Positions 51,469 to 61,913 of a stretch of DNA of 64,000 bases are shown here, one piece after another. The stretch covers positions 17,047 to 81,046 of the forward strand of contig NZ_MZGT01000021.1 in NCBI RefSeq assembly GCF_002029255.1, in the 5' to 3' direction. The notes under the pieces are model-generated. The model was not told the DNA's origin and did not search any database. It was given only the letters and a program-made list of their open reading frames with translations. Made by a program: the position numbers and the translations under genes. The stretch comes from Clostridium chromiireducens. Its GTDB lineage: Bacteria; Bacillota; Clostridia; Clostridiales; Clostridiaceae. Position 1 is the first letter of the stretch. Each line of letters starts with the position of its first letter.

Positions 51469-53730
51469 TTAAATATTTTGGGGCTTTTCGATGGAAGTAT
51501 TTTTTTCTTGTTTATTTGTTTCAGGTTCTTTAGCATAAATAGCAGCGTCTTTATTAACTTCCACTGATTCTTTAGGATTAGTTGTTGGATTTATTATTGA
51601 CGCATTAGTGCTAGCCATATTAGCTAAAATCATACTCAAAATTCCTTCCATAGCATTAGGTGTTTTTCCGTCAGCGCCGCCCATAATTACTGTTTGTGGA
51701 ACAAGAGGAGATTTACTTATCTTTAGAGCCTCTGCAAAAGCAGTTAATACGCTTTGTTGTACTTGTAATTCTGGTCCACCATAAGCATCAACTAGGGCTT
51801 TAGCAGCAGTACCTTTTGCAAGACCTACCTTTGTTTCCTGCTCAGCATTCGCTTCAGCAACAGCTTTGATATTTAGGGCTTGTGCTGCACCGACTTTTTC
51901 AAGCTTGAAGGCTTCAGCGCTAGCTTGTAATTCAACCTGCTTAGCATTAGCAGCAGCATTAAGCTCAGTAGCTTTTGCATTAGCAGCAGCTTCAGCTTCT
52001 TTTGTATATCTTAAAGCATCAGCTTCTTGGGTTCTCTTGTATTTATCAGCCTCAGCAAGCTTTTGAGTTTTTAATGCTAATTGTTCAGCAAGTTTTAATT
52101 CAGACTTACCTTTGTTGTCAGCAACTTCAATATCGATACTTGATTGAGTAAGAGCTGCCTGAGCTGCACTTTTAGCAACTGCTTCATTAAGTTCTCTTTG
52201 TTTTTCTGCCGATTTTTGTTTTGCTTCGTTAGTCTTAATTTCTTCTAAAGCAACCTGTCTGTCTCTAAGCTGTGCAAGGATAAGTTCAATTCTCTTATCT
52301 GTTGATGAAGCAGCAGGAGTACCAATTAATACTTCTTGTAATTCTAAGTCATATAATTTAAATTTATCTTTCATTTCACTTGAAGCCTGGTCTTGAATAG
52401 AACTTCTATCTTGAATCAATTCAATTAAGGTTTTAGTTTGTCCAATATTTTTAAAGTAACCTGCTATCATAGGATCAAGTGATTGTTCAATAAGTAATTT
52501 AATGTCACCAAATCTTTGGATTACTGAAGAAGCTTTTCTATAATCAATATTAAATACTACAGTAAGTGGAAGATTAGGCTCAAAAGCATCTTTAGTTATA
52601 AGATTAATTTCTTTTAGGTTATCATCTAATTTATGATCTCCAACCTGACCGCTGATCCATTTTAATATGACATTGGTAGTAGGAACGGGAATAATCTTAC
52701 CTGCATAAGTATTGAAAGGATACTTACCTGGCATCATGCATTCTCTCCAAATACCTTTTTTACCTTGTTCAACAAGCTCTCCATGAGAGTAGTCAGATCC
52801 GGATACATCTTCACCTTTTTCACCAAAATAACTTACAACAACACCAACATAACCAATATCTATAATGCTTTTTGGAACTATGTCAACATTTGCAAATAAC
52901 CTATTAATAAAGTATACACCATCAGTTAATACTTGCATCTGCTTACCTTTTCTACCGCCAGCAGCTAAGAATTTTTCAGGTTCTTGGAAGTTACTGTGAT
53001 AATATTCATTAGTAATACCATCGCCAACTATTGGAGCAATTATAGCTCCATTATCTGGAGTAGGGCCCTCATTAACAGTTACTATTCCTATTGTGTCTTT
53101 AGTTTTAATATTGTTTCCAAATTCATCTTGCTCAAGATTTTTTGAACTTGAGATAACTACAGGAAGGAAGCCGCTGACTCTAAGTAAATCACTTCTCATA
53201 GTTTCTATTTGTTCTGATTCGGCTTTTGAAGTAAATATTGAATGAACTTTATCCTTTGTGATTATGATAAATTGAGCTAAATTAAATGCATAGGTACCTT
53301 CACGGAGAAGCTGCCTTTGAGGACCTTTTTGTCCACCATTATTTAAAAAAGCAACTACATCTTGAAAGGCCTTACACTCAGGAATAACTCTTCCTAGGGT
53401 TTGTCCGTCAGCAAGGCTTTCTCCTGATCTAGCAAATACATAACCTACTTGCCCTTGTGGTATAGTTACAAGTCGTACCTTTTTTACTTTATACTTAAAA
53501 GGTGTTTTAAAATGCACGCCTGCTCTAAGTACGTATGGCTGGTAACCAGCTTCACCTTTTAAGGCAATTAAACCATCGGCTGGTACAGATCCTTTTAAGC
53601 TCCACCATTTTTCTACTATACCTACTTCATCTGTTCCGATACTTGTGAATCCTATGCCATAAAGTAATATAAATAGCCCTACGATTCCAATACCTACATA
53701 AATTAAAAGGGATATTGTTTCTGAATTCAT
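51469..53730 (-). CDS. Large SPFH/Band 7 (flotillin-like) membrane protein
   Basis: A 753-aa protein. One N-terminal membrane helix (~7-28) precedes GTDEVGIVEKWWSLKG, the start of an SPFH domain. The SPFH region runs to about 460 and includes LPLTVVFNIDYRK. It is followed by a long Ala/Glu/Lys coiled coil (~470-640) and a QQSVLTAFAEALKIS tail. The size is larger than flotillins (about 500 aa). Flotillin-like proteins form membrane rafts and scaffold other complexes. It is monocistronic with a clear RBS (GGAGG). Ala/Glu repeats raise codon bias but no frameshift is seen. Confidence 0.8.
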   Translation of the reverse strand: MNSETISLLIYVGIGIVGLFILLYGIGFTSIGTDEVGIVEKWWSLKGSVPADGLIALKGEAGYQPYVLRAGVHFKTPFKYKVKKVRLVTIPQGQVGYVFARSGESLADGQTLGRVIPECKAFQDVVAFLNNGGQKGPQRQLLREGTYAFNLAQFIIITKDKVHSIFTSKAESEQIETMRSDLLRVSGFLPVVISSSKNLEQDEFGNNIKTKDTIGIVTVNEGPTPDNGAIIAPIVGDGITNEYYHSNFQEPEKFLAAGGRKGKQMQVLTDGVYFINRLFANVDIVPKSIIDIGYVGVVVSYFGEKGEDVSGSDYSHGELVEQGKKGIWRECMMPGKYPFNTYAGKIIPVPTTNVILKWISGQVGDHKLDDNLKEINLITKDAFEPNLPLTVVFNIDYRKASSVIQRFGDIKLLIEQSLDPMIAGYFKNIGQTKTLIELIQDRSSIQDQASSEMKDKFKLYDLELQEVLIGTPAASSTDKRIELILAQLRDRQVALEEIKTNEAKQKSAEKQRELNEAVAKSAAQAALTQSSIDIEVADNKGKSELKLAEQLALKTQKLAEADKYKRTQEADALRYTKEAEAAANAKATELNAAANAKQVELQASAEAFKLEKVGAAQALNIKAVAEANAEQETKVGLAKGTAAKALVDAYGGPELQVQQSVLTAFAEALKISKSPLVPQTVIMGGADGKTPNAMEGILSMILANMASTNASIINPTTNPKESVEVNKDAAIYAKEPETNKQEKNTSIEKPQNI

Positions 53731-54206
53731 AAAATTTCCTCCATAATTAATTGTATTTTTTTATATTTATTTATTTAATTGCTATAGATGATAATATATT
53801 CCATTAATGATTAATTGTAAATGTCCAAATTAGTCAAATTTCTTCATTAGATTTATTACAGCATCTAATTAGAATAAACTAACCTTAATTCTCTTTTCCA
53901 ATATCGCTCAATCGCACTAATGCTATCTACGTTATATTCACTTTTAAAGAATATTTCAGTGTTTAGTGATTTATGAGTACTTTATATTGATTTAACTCTT
54001 AGAAATTTGATTTATTAAATTTTTTTAATGTTATGTTTGTATAGGCTGGCAACTTCAGTTATTTGGATGATGTAGGCATAGCCATGGGAATAAGATGTTA
54101 CATGAACATAAAGTTAATCATAGTTAATTTTATAGGGAAGAGGATAAACAATTATATAATTATGTGGTAAAATATATAAGATATGTATATAGGAGGAGTT
54201 TGGTGG
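53731..54206. other. Non-coding gap
   Basis: The 476 bases between the divergent SPFH gene and the secreted lysozyme-like gene hold AT-rich spacer. I see no ORF with an RBS, no strong hairpin and no known motif. Confidence 0.5.
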
Positions 54207-55238
54207 ATGATAAGAAATAAGACACGTTTAAGTGTACTCAGTTCATTAATTGTGGCAGGCAGCATTTTATTTGGAGGCGTTAATGTAAGTGCAGCAACAC
54301 TAGATCAGAGCAATAAAGTTAATAATAAAGCTTATGTAAATAATCCAGAAGTTCAAATTGATTTAAAATTAAGATTGACTCCTGACCTAAATGGCGAAGT
54401 TGAAGGGAATTTATATAATTATGAAAATGTTCAAATTTTAGATACAGTGACGACTAATGGTACTGTATGGGATAAAATTATGTATAATAATAGTAGTTTA
54501 TATGTAAGTGATGCATACATTAAGCATTATACTGCGCCAACAGATGATGTAGTTAATATTGCAAGAAATATTAGTAAGCAGTTTGAAGTTGGTAACTTAG
54601 ATCAAATTGCAGGAAATTTTGATGGACAAGGTTTATCTTTAGGATATTTTCAATGGTGTATAGGTCAAGGTACGTTACAGCCTATCCTTAATAGAATGGA
54701 TAGGGAATATAATGATGAAATGAAAAGCATTTTTGGAACTAACTATAATAGCATTCATAACATGATAGTTGATACAACAGAAAATCAACTTGCATGGGCC
54801 AGAACTATTAATGATTCTACAAATAAAATTACACAGCCTTGGTATTCACAGTTTGTTAGTTTATGCAATAATCAGCACTTTATAAATATTGAATTAGATG
54901 CTGAAGCGTATAAAGTTTCACAAGCAATGATTATTTGTGATAAGTATAATTTAAAATCAGTAAGGGGATTTGCTCTTGCTTTTGATATAGCTGTACAAAA
55001 TGGAAGCATAAGCTCAGAGGCTGCTAAAATTATTGATACTGCTCTTGCACAAAAGGCTGGTATGATTGAAAAAGATCTGTTAAAGGTAATTGCAAACGCT
55101 GTAGCAGATACTTCCATTAATAATCCTGACGATATCCGATCAAGAAAAATTTCTATAGTTAATGGAACAGGAAAAGTTCACGGACTTATGCTTGATCTAG
55201 ATAGGAATTATGGATTAAGCGATAGTTACTGGAGATAA
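54207..55238 (+). CDS. Secreted protein: SH3-like domain plus lysozyme-like candidate domain
   Basis: A 343-aa protein. ATG 54207 has AGGAGG ahead (54190-54195). Signal peptide with cleavage at VSA-ATL. Residues ~45-110 resemble a bacterial SH3 domain (LRLTPDLNGEVEGNLYNYENVQILD). From ~125 the block NFDGQGLSLGYFQWCIGQGTLQPILNRM looks like part of a lysozyme-like or chitosanase-like fold. I cannot identify the catalytic acid with confidence. It probably acts on the cell wall. Not assigned to a named family. Confidence 0.55.
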   Translation: MIRNKTRLSVLSSLIVAGSILFGGVNVSAATLDQSNKVNNKAYVNNPEVQIDLKLRLTPDLNGEVEGNLYNYENVQILDTVTTNGTVWDKIMYNNSSLYVSDAYIKHYTAPTDDVVNIARNISKQFEVGNLDQIAGNFDGQGLSLGYFQWCIGQGTLQPILNRMDREYNDEMKSIFGTNYNSIHNMIVDTTENQLAWARTINDSTNKITQPWYSQFVSLCNNQHFINIELDAEAYKVSQAMIICDKYNLKSVRGFALAFDIAVQNGSISSEAAKIIDTALAQKAGMIEKDLLKVIANAVADTSINNPDDIRSRKISIVNGTGKVHGLMLDLDRNYGLSDSYWR

Positions 55239-55258
55239 ATAGCGTATAAAACATAAAG

Positions 55259-55293
55259 ATATAGCCTCTGCTTTTGTGAAGTAGAGGCTATAT
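55259..55293. terminator. Bidirectional terminator
   Basis: ATATAGCCTCT pairs with AGAGGCTATAT between the lysozyme-like gene and the ferredoxin gene, which converge. Confidence 0.85.
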
Positions 55294-55302
55294 GTTCTAA
55301 AA

Positions 55303-55476
55303 TTATTCAGCTGAAATTGCACCAAAACCACAAGAGCTTAGGCAAGTTCCACAATCTACACAAACACTAGCATCAATTGCGTAGCTCCCACTTTGCATGC
55401 TTATACAAGATGTAGGACAATCACTTTTGCAAGCACCACATGCTTGACATTCATCAGAATTAATAACATAAGCCAT
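55303..55476 (-). CDS. Clostridial 2[4Fe-4S] ferredoxin
   Basis: A 57-aa ferredoxin: CQACGACKSDCP near the start, CVDCGTCLSSCGF in the second half. Eight cluster Cys are present, though the second motif has Gly in place of the usual Pro after the last Cys. RBS AAGGAG. It carries low-potential electrons. Ferredoxin genes are usually well expressed in clostridia; this short gene stands alone. Confidence 0.93.
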   Translation of the reverse strand: MAYVINSDECQACGACKSDCPTSCISMQSGSYAIDASVCVDCGTCLSSCGFGAISAE

Positions 55477-55563
55477 AGTTAATACCTCCTTAATAATTAT
55501 TTTTACAAAATCAAAGTAGCATACTAAATTATGCCTTCATTTTTATAAAAACTGATAAATAAA

Positions 55564-55602
55564 AAGAGGCACACAATGAATAATTCGCATTGTGTACCTC
55601 TT
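55564..55602. terminator. Terminator of the peroxiredoxin gene
   Basis: A 15-bp stem (one mismatch), AAGAGGCACACAATG with CATTGTGTACCTCTT. Confidence 0.85.
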
Positions 55603-55656
55603 CGTACTTTATAATTTTATTATAGGCATGTATGACTTATATGTCAATTAATCCTG

Positions 55657-56121
55657 CTATGAATTATTGGATAAAATCTGAAGAACTTCATTGATATCTG
55701 GCAGTTGTTCTGATGGATAAACTTTGACCCATTGTATTTTACCACTTTCATTAATAATGATGTTGGCTCGCTTTGACATTCCTTTAGTATCATCAAATAT
55801 TCCATAGTCACGAGCTATTTTGCCGTGAGGCCAAAAATCAGATGGAAGACTAACATTCTTAATCTGCAGTAACGTTGCCCATGCTTCTTTACAAGGCTGA
55901 GGATCTACACTAAATCCTAGGGGAACGGTGTTGAGACCTTGAAAGTTTTGAAAATTAGTTTCCAATGAGCGCATTTGATCAGTGCAGACTGGAGTCCAAG
56001 CTATAGGATGCCAGGAAAGAAGTACTTTTTTTCCTTTGTAATCAGATAAAGATATATTTTGCTTATTATTATCTTTTGCAGTAAAGTCTGGCGCATCTGT
56101 GCCTATTGAAATTGGAGTCAT
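55657..56121 (-). CDS. Peroxiredoxin (AhpC/TSA family)
   Basis: A 154-aa peroxiredoxin. The peroxidatic Cys is in WHPIAWTPVCTDQM (~46). A second Cys in PQPCKEAW may serve as resolving residue. DFWPHGKIARDYGIFDDTKGMSKRANIIIN is family-typical. It reduces peroxides; the electron donor is not visible. RBS AAAGGAAG. Confidence 0.9.
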   Translation of the reverse strand: MTPISIGTDAPDFTAKDNNKQNISLSDYKGKKVLLSWHPIAWTPVCTDQMRSLETNFQNFQGLNTVPLGFSVDPQPCKEAWATLLQIKNVSLPSDFWPHGKIARDYGIFDDTKGMSKRANIIINESGKIQWVKVYPSEQLPDINEVLQILSNNS

Positions 56122-56248
56122 TATAATCTTCCTTTCATCTTTTATTTTTTCATCTATTTATATAGAGTCCCCTATACTAAAATTTTTATGAAAATTAAAG
56201 AAAAATTGTATAATACAAAGCTTCCATGACATGTATCTTGGTTTAAAA

Positions 56249-56292
56249 AAAGAGACTAGTTACAAAATTATAATTAAGTAACTAGTCTCTTT
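56249..56292. terminator. Terminator of the CAP-domain gene
   Basis: A perfect 15-bp stem, AAAGAGACTAGTTAC with GTAACTAGTCTCTTT. Confidence 0.9.
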
Positions 56293-56307
56293 AACTGTAT
56301 ATAATTA

Positions 56308-57306
56308 TTAATTTGAAAATTCTTGAGATCCCATATATTTTCCGTTTCCGTAGATTACACCTATACCAACTTTATTATATGAAGCATTCATCATATTAGC
56401 TCTGTGACCTGGTGAATTCCACCATTGATTAAATAATTCAACTGGATCACTAGTATTGTATGCAATATTTTCTCCTGTTGTAGTATATTTGTATCCTATA
56501 TCTTGTAACCAGTTTGTCCACTTAGTTCCATCTGGATTTGTGTGGTCAAAGAAGTTATTTTGTATCATGTCATTACTTTTATATCTTGCTACTTGTACTA
56601 ATGTATTATCCATAGTAAGAGGTTGAAGACCAGCTTCTGTTCTTTTTGCATTCATTAATTCAAGAATTTTTTGTTCAGCTGAAGCCTGTACCGTTATTGA
56701 ATATTTTGTTGGCAATTTAGGTAACCCCTGCACATCAACTGAATTCGTATTTGAAGAAGCATCAGTAGTAGTTTTATCATTTTTAATATTATTTGTCTTA
56801 TCAATGTTATCTAAATTGGCTGTATTATTAGTAACTTTTTCTATGTTTTGTGTACTTCCAGAATTCGCAGTTGTTTCTTGATTATTTGTTGAAGTACTAA
56901 CTGTAGATGTTTTATTATTATCTTTAACTATGTTATTATTTGAATCAAAAACTTTATCAACAACTGGTGTTTTCTCGTTAGAAAGTTGTCCGTTTGAAGT
57001 AGTTGTATAAGTTTCGTTATTTACTATGGTTTTTCCTATTTTCATTATACCTAATTGGCTTAACAAATCAGTTTGTCCATTAACATTGGTAACTCCTGTT
57101 TGCATTGTACCTGTATTATAAAAGTTATACAATTTGCCGTCATTCATTATTAAACCTTTATTTAAAATGTTATTTAAAATCGTATTATAATAAGTATTAG
57201 CATTTGAATCAAAAGTTGCTGCAGATACTCCTAATGATGAGAAACTACCAATAGTTGTAGCTGCGATAACTGCTGTTATTATTTTTCTTAAAGAATTCTT
57301 CATCAT
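56308..57306 (-). CDS. Secreted CAP-domain (SCP/PR1) protein
   Basis: A 332-aa protein. Signal peptide (VSAATF). The middle (~110-200) is Asn/Thr/Ser-rich. The C-terminal ~125 residues form a CAP domain: ILELMNAKRTEAGLQPLTMD, NNFFDHTNPDG, GENIAYN and WWNSPGHRANMMNASYNKVGIG. Clostridial CAP proteins (YkwD-like) are secreted and of unknown activity. A hairpin lies upstream (57362-57380) in its leader. RBS AAGGAG. Confidence 0.85.
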   Translation of the reverse strand: MMKNSLRKIITAVIAATTIGSFSSLGVSAATFDSNANTYYNTILNNILNKGLIMNDGKLYNFYNTGTMQTGVTNVNGQTDLLSQLGIMKIGKTIVNNETYTTTSNGQLSNEKTPVVDKVFDSNNNIVKDNNKTSTVSTSTNNQETTANSGSTQNIEKVTNNTANLDNIDKTNNIKNDKTTTDASSNTNSVDVQGLPKLPTKYSITVQASAEQKILELMNAKRTEAGLQPLTMDNTLVQVARYKSNDMIQNNFFDHTNPDGTKWTNWLQDIGYKYTTTGENIAYNTSDPVELFNQWWNSPGHRANMMNASYNKVGIGVIYGNGKYMGSQEFSN

Positions 57307-57776
57307 AAGTTTTTCTCCTTCTATATGTTTTATTTGCCTCCTTGAATTTCAAATAAACAATAAACATTTTTTGAATGTTTGCTGTTTTCAAGTGAGGTCA
57401 TGTGTCTATACTAACATTTTTACGACAACATTCAAGACGAAAATCTTCTGCTAAAGTCTTTTAAATGAAATAGGCACAAAATCTCTTGAGTATGGTATTA
57501 TATGTTGCCTAATGCACCACGATATCATCAAGAAGCTTTCAATGCAAAGGATAGACCCCATTAATATTTTAAAATAGTTATATAAAAAACTAATATCAGC
57601 TATTAGGAAAGGTGAAGAGAAAACTTTTATTTAGATAATTATTCCTATAAAAATCAGGATAAAGAGTGAAAGGATAAGCTAAGAATAAATATTTGCTAAC
57701 ATCCCCTAAATATAAGTAACTAAGTTTATGTTTCTGACATAATATAACAATATATTAACTTATATAGGTGAAATAC
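57307..57776. other. Divergent gap
   Basis: 470 bases between divergent genes. A small hairpin AAACATT..AATGTTT (57362-57380) lies on the CAP side. A GC-richer patch at ~57470-57545 (AGGCACAAAATC..GCACCACGATATC) has no clear partner. Nothing else recognised. Confidence 0.35.
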
Positions 57777-59174
57777 ATGATTAACTTAATATTAACACCA
57801 CTTCATTATATTTATCTTATCTTTATCATCATATTAATTTTTGCGATGGTTAAGAAGAAAGATATATCGCTGTTATGTATAATAGGTATTTTCATTCTAG
57901 GATTAGCAGGGACAGGTTCCATGTATAAATCCGTCATGGGAGTATTTAATAGTTTTATATATGCAACGAAGGAGCTTATACCTACTATTTTTATTATCTC
58001 TATTATCAGTGCTATGAGTAACACGTTAATGGATTCAGGAATAAATGATGAAATGGTTTCTCCTTTCAAAGGAATTATTAAAAACTATTGGATAGCTTAT
58101 TGGGTTATCGGAATTGTAATGATGATTTTATCATGGTTCTTCTGGCCATCACCAGCAGTAGCGCTTATAGGAGCATTATTTTTACCAATAGCTAAAAAAG
58201 CAGGGCTTCCAGCTATGGGGGTAGCTATTTCAATGAACTTATTTGGACATGGTATAGCTTTATCTAGTGACTATATTATCCAAGCAGCACCTAAACTCAC
58301 AGCAGATGCGGCAGGTATACCTGTTGCTAATGTTATATCTGCAAGTATTCCACTTGTGATTACAATGGGTATAGTGACAACCACAGCGGCATTTTATTAT
58401 CTTAGAAAAGACATTAAGGCAGGAGCTATAACTAATGAATATGAAATTGAAGAAACAACAGGAAATTCTGAAGTCTCAATGCTTATTCATTCAAAAAAAT
58501 TAAGAAGGATTTTAGCTTTATCAATATTAGTTCTTTTTGCTTTAGATATTTTTATTATGTATGTTGCTAAATTGCAAGGAGGCGATGCTACAGCTCTTAT
58601 AGGTGGTACTGCAATATTTATATTAAGCTTTATTTCAGTAATAATCTATAAGGAGAATTCCTTAGAAAAAGTTACTGATAATCTAGTTAGTGGTCTTCAA
58701 TTTGGGTTTAAGATTTTTGGTGTTGTTATACCTATAGCTGCCTTCTTTTATTTAGGCGATTCAGCGTTTACTGAGATTTTTGGGAAAATACTACCTGAAG
58801 GATCTAATGGTATAGTAAATGATCTAGGAGTTGCACTTGCGAATAATGTACCAATTAACTCGGTTGTTTCAGCTAGCACACTCACAGTTGTTGGTGCAAT
58901 TACAGGATTGGATGGTTCAGGTTTTTCAGGAATATCTTTAGTTGGATCTATAGCTAAAATATTCTCAACCGCTATAGGTGGAGGCGTAGCAACTCTAACG
59001 GCTCTAGGTCAAATAGCAGGAATATGGGTAGGTGGTGGAACCGTAATCCCTTGGGCGCTAATACCTGTAGCAGCTATCTGTCGTGTAGATGCTTTTGAAT
59101 TAGCAAAGAAAAACCTTAAGCCAGTAGTTATAGGTTTAGTAGTTACGACCATAGTGGCAATGTTTATCATTTAG
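57777..59174 (+). CDS. Ion transporter-superfamily membrane protein of unknown substrate
   Basis: A 465-aa protein with about 12 membrane helices. ATG 57777 has AGGTGA ahead; a GTG at 57768 overlaps it. WPSPAVALIGALFLPIAKKAG and AVGAITGLDGSGFSG-like loops (actual: VVGAITGLDGSGFSGISLVG) suggest an organic-anion or Na+-coupled carrier of the IT superfamily. The two repeated halves are typical. Substrate unknown; no neighbouring gene suggests it. Confidence 0.7.
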   Translation: MINLILTPLHYIYLIFIIILIFAMVKKKDISLLCIIGIFILGLAGTGSMYKSVMGVFNSFIYATKELIPTIFIISIISAMSNTLMDSGINDEMVSPFKGIIKNYWIAYWVIGIVMMILSWFFWPSPAVALIGALFLPIAKKAGLPAMGVAISMNLFGHGIALSSDYIIQAAPKLTADAAGIPVANVISASIPLVITMGIVTTTAAFYYLRKDIKAGAITNEYEIEETTGNSEVSMLIHSKKLRRILALSILVLFALDIFIMYVAKLQGGDATALIGGTAIFILSFISVIIYKENSLEKVTDNLVSGLQFGFKIFGVVIPIAAFFYLGDSAFTEIFGKILPEGSNGIVNDLGVALANNVPINSVVSASTLTVVGAITGLDGSGFSGISLVGSIAKIFSTAIGGGVATLTALGQIAGIWVGGGTVIPWALIPVAAICRVDAFELAKKNLKPVVIGLVVTTIVAMFII

Positions 59175-59216
59175 AAATAGGGACGACTAATTTATAAGTG
59201 AGCTTATTTCTTAATT

Positions 59217-59246
59217 AGACCAGAGTTTAAAAATAATCTCTGGTCT
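59217..59246 (+). terminator. Terminator after the transporter gene
   Basis: AGACCAGAG pairs with CTCTGGTCT, followed by TATTTTATTT. From here to 59546 (300 bases) I see only AT-rich spacer. Confidence 0.75.
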
Positions 59247-59546
59247 TATTTTATTTATGAGATTATAGAATAGAATAATAACATATATTTGTGAACCTAT
59301 ATCTTTTATTAATTAAGCAGAAAACAATCCATATCATGATCAATAGTATTATTTTTTCAAATTAGTACAAAATTTTACATGAGAGTGGTATAATTTATTT
59401 TGAATAATATAATCAAATTTTAAACAATGATGTCGATAATAATATATGAATATATGTTTAGTTTTTAATTGAACTATAAATTAACACTATTTTAGAAATT
59501 AAACATAATAATATTTAATTTTTTAATTATGAGAGGGTGAGTAAGA

Positions 59547-61649
59547 TTGCTGAAAAAGTTAGAATCATACAAAAGAAGAAATAATGAAATAGTAGAGAGA
59601 GATTTAGAATTTTATCTAAATAATGATTATAAGATATATCCGTATTATGAAGCACTAAGAATATCAATTATATACGGAATTATCGGAGCATTATGGATTC
59701 TGCTATCTGATAGATTGCTTGGAAAATTCATCACCAATATGGATATTTATATAGAGGTAGCAACATATAAAGGATGGCTGTATGTTTTAATAACCACGAT
59801 ATTAATCTACTTATTGGTTTTAAAGAGGGTTATTTTGGTAGAAAAAACGTTAAAAACAATAGCTAGCAATTTTGAAGCACTAAGTGCTAATAATGAAGAA
59901 CTAATAGCATTGGAAGATGAACTAAGAAAAAAGTTTGAAGAATTAGAAAAACAAAATGATGCACTTCTTATAAGCGAGCAGAGATATGAATTAGCTGTTG
60001 AAGGTGCAGATTGTTGTATTTGGGATTGGGAAGTGGAAAAAGATAAATATTATTTTTGTGTGAACTGGAAAAGTTATCTTGGATACGAGAATGATGAAGT
60101 GGAGAATACTTTACAGGGATGGATAAATTTAATTCATAAGGAAGACAAAATTAATGTTGTTTCTGAAATAAATGACTATATTTTATCTGATTCTAGTTCG
60201 TACGAAAGTATATACAGGATGGTATGCAAAAATGGAGAAGAAAAGTGGGTATTAAGCAAAGCTAAAGCAATAAGAAATTCTGATGGTAAAATTGTTAGAA
60301 TGGCTGGTTCTCACACAGATATTACAGAACAAAAATTAATACAAAATCAACTTAATTCTTTAGCTTATAAAGATATGTTAACAGAATTGCCTAATAGACT
60401 TTCGTTTGAGCTAAAAGTAAATGAGTTAATTAACACTGATAAAAATAATGACTCGAATACAAAATTTGCCTTACTTTATATGGATATAGATAATTTTAAG
60501 CATGTAAATGATACGTTGGGACATACTTCTGGAGATTTACTTTTAAAATATATTTCCAATATATTAAAATATCAAGTAAAAGCACCTGATTTTGTTGCGA
60601 GATTAGGTGGAGATGAATTTGCAATTATTTTTGAAGACATAAAAAATAGGCAGGAAATAATTGATAAAGTTCAGAAATTAATAAAATATTTAAGAAGACC
60701 ATGGGTGATTGATAAACAAGAGTTTTTTATTTCTCATAGTATAGGAATTGCAATTTATCCAGAAGATGGCGATAATCTGTCTACATTACTTAAAAATTCT
60801 GATGTGGCAATGTATTTTGTAAAGAAAAATATGAAAGATAATTATTGTTTTTATCTGCAAGAAATTCAAGAAGAGAATTCCAAAAAAATAAAAATGATTA
60901 ATGATTTAAGACGTGCAATAGAAAATAAAGAATTTAATCTTTTTTATCAACCCATAATTGATTTAAATAGTGAAAAAATCATAGGAGTAGAAGCATTAAT
61001 AAGGTGGTTTCACCCAATAAGGGGGATGATTCCACCAATGGAATTTATACCGTTAGCTGAGGAAAATGGATTGATACATGATATTGAAAGTTGGATATTA
61101 GAAACAGCATTAATGCAGAAAAAGCAATGGGAAGATATGGGGTATGCTGATTTAAAAATGTCCATAAATATCTCAGGCAAAAGTGTTACAAGAGAGGGAT
61201 TCATAAATGAAGTTAAAGATTTTCTATCAAGAGTAAAAATTAAAAATGATAATATTCAATTTGAGGTAACTGAAACAGCACTTATGAATGATTTAAATAC
61301 ATCTATAAAAGTCCTAAGAGAAATAAAAGATATGAATATAAAAATAGCATTAGATGATTTTGGTACAGGATATTCTTCACTAACATATATTAAGAAGTTA
61401 CCAATAGATGTTGTTAAACTTGATAAAGATTTTATTAAGAACATATCAAAAATAGAAGAGGAAGAAGTAATTGTAGATTATGTGATAAAACTTACTCACC
61501 AATTAAATTTGAAAATTGTTGCAGAAGGTATTGAAACAAAGGAACACTTGGAATTTTTGAAATTAAATGGTTGCGATTATGGACAAGGGTATTTCTTTAG
61601 TAAACCTATTACTAAAGAGGAAATTGAGAAATTACTGAATATTGGATAG
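59547..61649 (+). CDS. Membrane PAS-GGDEF-EAL c-di-GMP enzyme
   Basis: A 700-aa protein starting at TTG 59547 (RBS GAGGGTGA 7 bases ahead). Two membrane helices at ~35-55 and ~78-96. A coiled segment leads to a PAS domain (~145-260). The GGDEF domain (~275-435) has the intact motif in ARLGGDEFA. The EAL domain (~450-695) has EALIRW, DDFGTGYSSL and VAEGIET, so both activities are possible. The inhibitory site ahead of GGDEF (RxxD) reads KAPD here, so product feedback may be lost. It makes or breaks c-di-GMP in response to a ligand of the PAS domain. Confidence 0.92.
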   Translation: MLKKLESYKRRNNEIVERDLEFYLNNDYKIYPYYEALRISIIYGIIGALWILLSDRLLGKFITNMDIYIEVATYKGWLYVLITTILIYLLVLKRVILVEKTLKTIASNFEALSANNEELIALEDELRKKFEELEKQNDALLISEQRYELAVEGADCCIWDWEVEKDKYYFCVNWKSYLGYENDEVENTLQGWINLIHKEDKINVVSEINDYILSDSSSYESIYRMVCKNGEEKWVLSKAKAIRNSDGKIVRMAGSHTDITEQKLIQNQLNSLAYKDMLTELPNRLSFELKVNELINTDKNNDSNTKFALLYMDIDNFKHVNDTLGHTSGDLLLKYISNILKYQVKAPDFVARLGGDEFAIIFEDIKNRQEIIDKVQKLIKYLRRPWVIDKQEFFISHSIGIAIYPEDGDNLSTLLKNSDVAMYFVKKNMKDNYCFYLQEIQEENSKKIKMINDLRRAIENKEFNLFYQPIIDLNSEKIIGVEALIRWFHPIRGMIPPMEFIPLAEENGLIHDIESWILETALMQKKQWEDMGYADLKMSINISGKSVTREGFINEVKDFLSRVKIKNDNIQFEVTETALMNDLNTSIKVLREIKDMNIKIALDDFGTGYSSLTYIKKLPIDVVKLDKDFIKNISKIEEEEVIVDYVIKLTHQLNLKIVAEGIETKEHLEFLKLNGCDYGQGYFFSKPITKEEIEKLLNIG

Positions 61650-61700
61650 GACTTATTTAACGATATTAAGGTGATAAATTACATAAAGAAATGTGCAAAA

Positions 61701-61728
61701 AAAAATAGATGGCCAGCCATCTATTTTT
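61701..61728 (+). terminator. Terminator after the c-di-GMP gene
   Basis: A perfect 12-bp stem, AAAAATAGATGG with CCATCTATTTTT, T-rich on both sides. Confidence 0.85.
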
Positions 61729-61913
61729 TAAGTTTAAGCGGTATTTTAATTAATTGTAACATTTTATAAATTGATAGAGTATAATTTGTAGTGTTATCTA
61801 GCATTTGGATAATTAACAAAATAAATCTTGATAATGCTTAGAATTTTTCATATGATTTATGTAATTAACGATAACATAAGTTAAAATTACAAATGTCTTT
61901 AGGAGGAAGTTTA

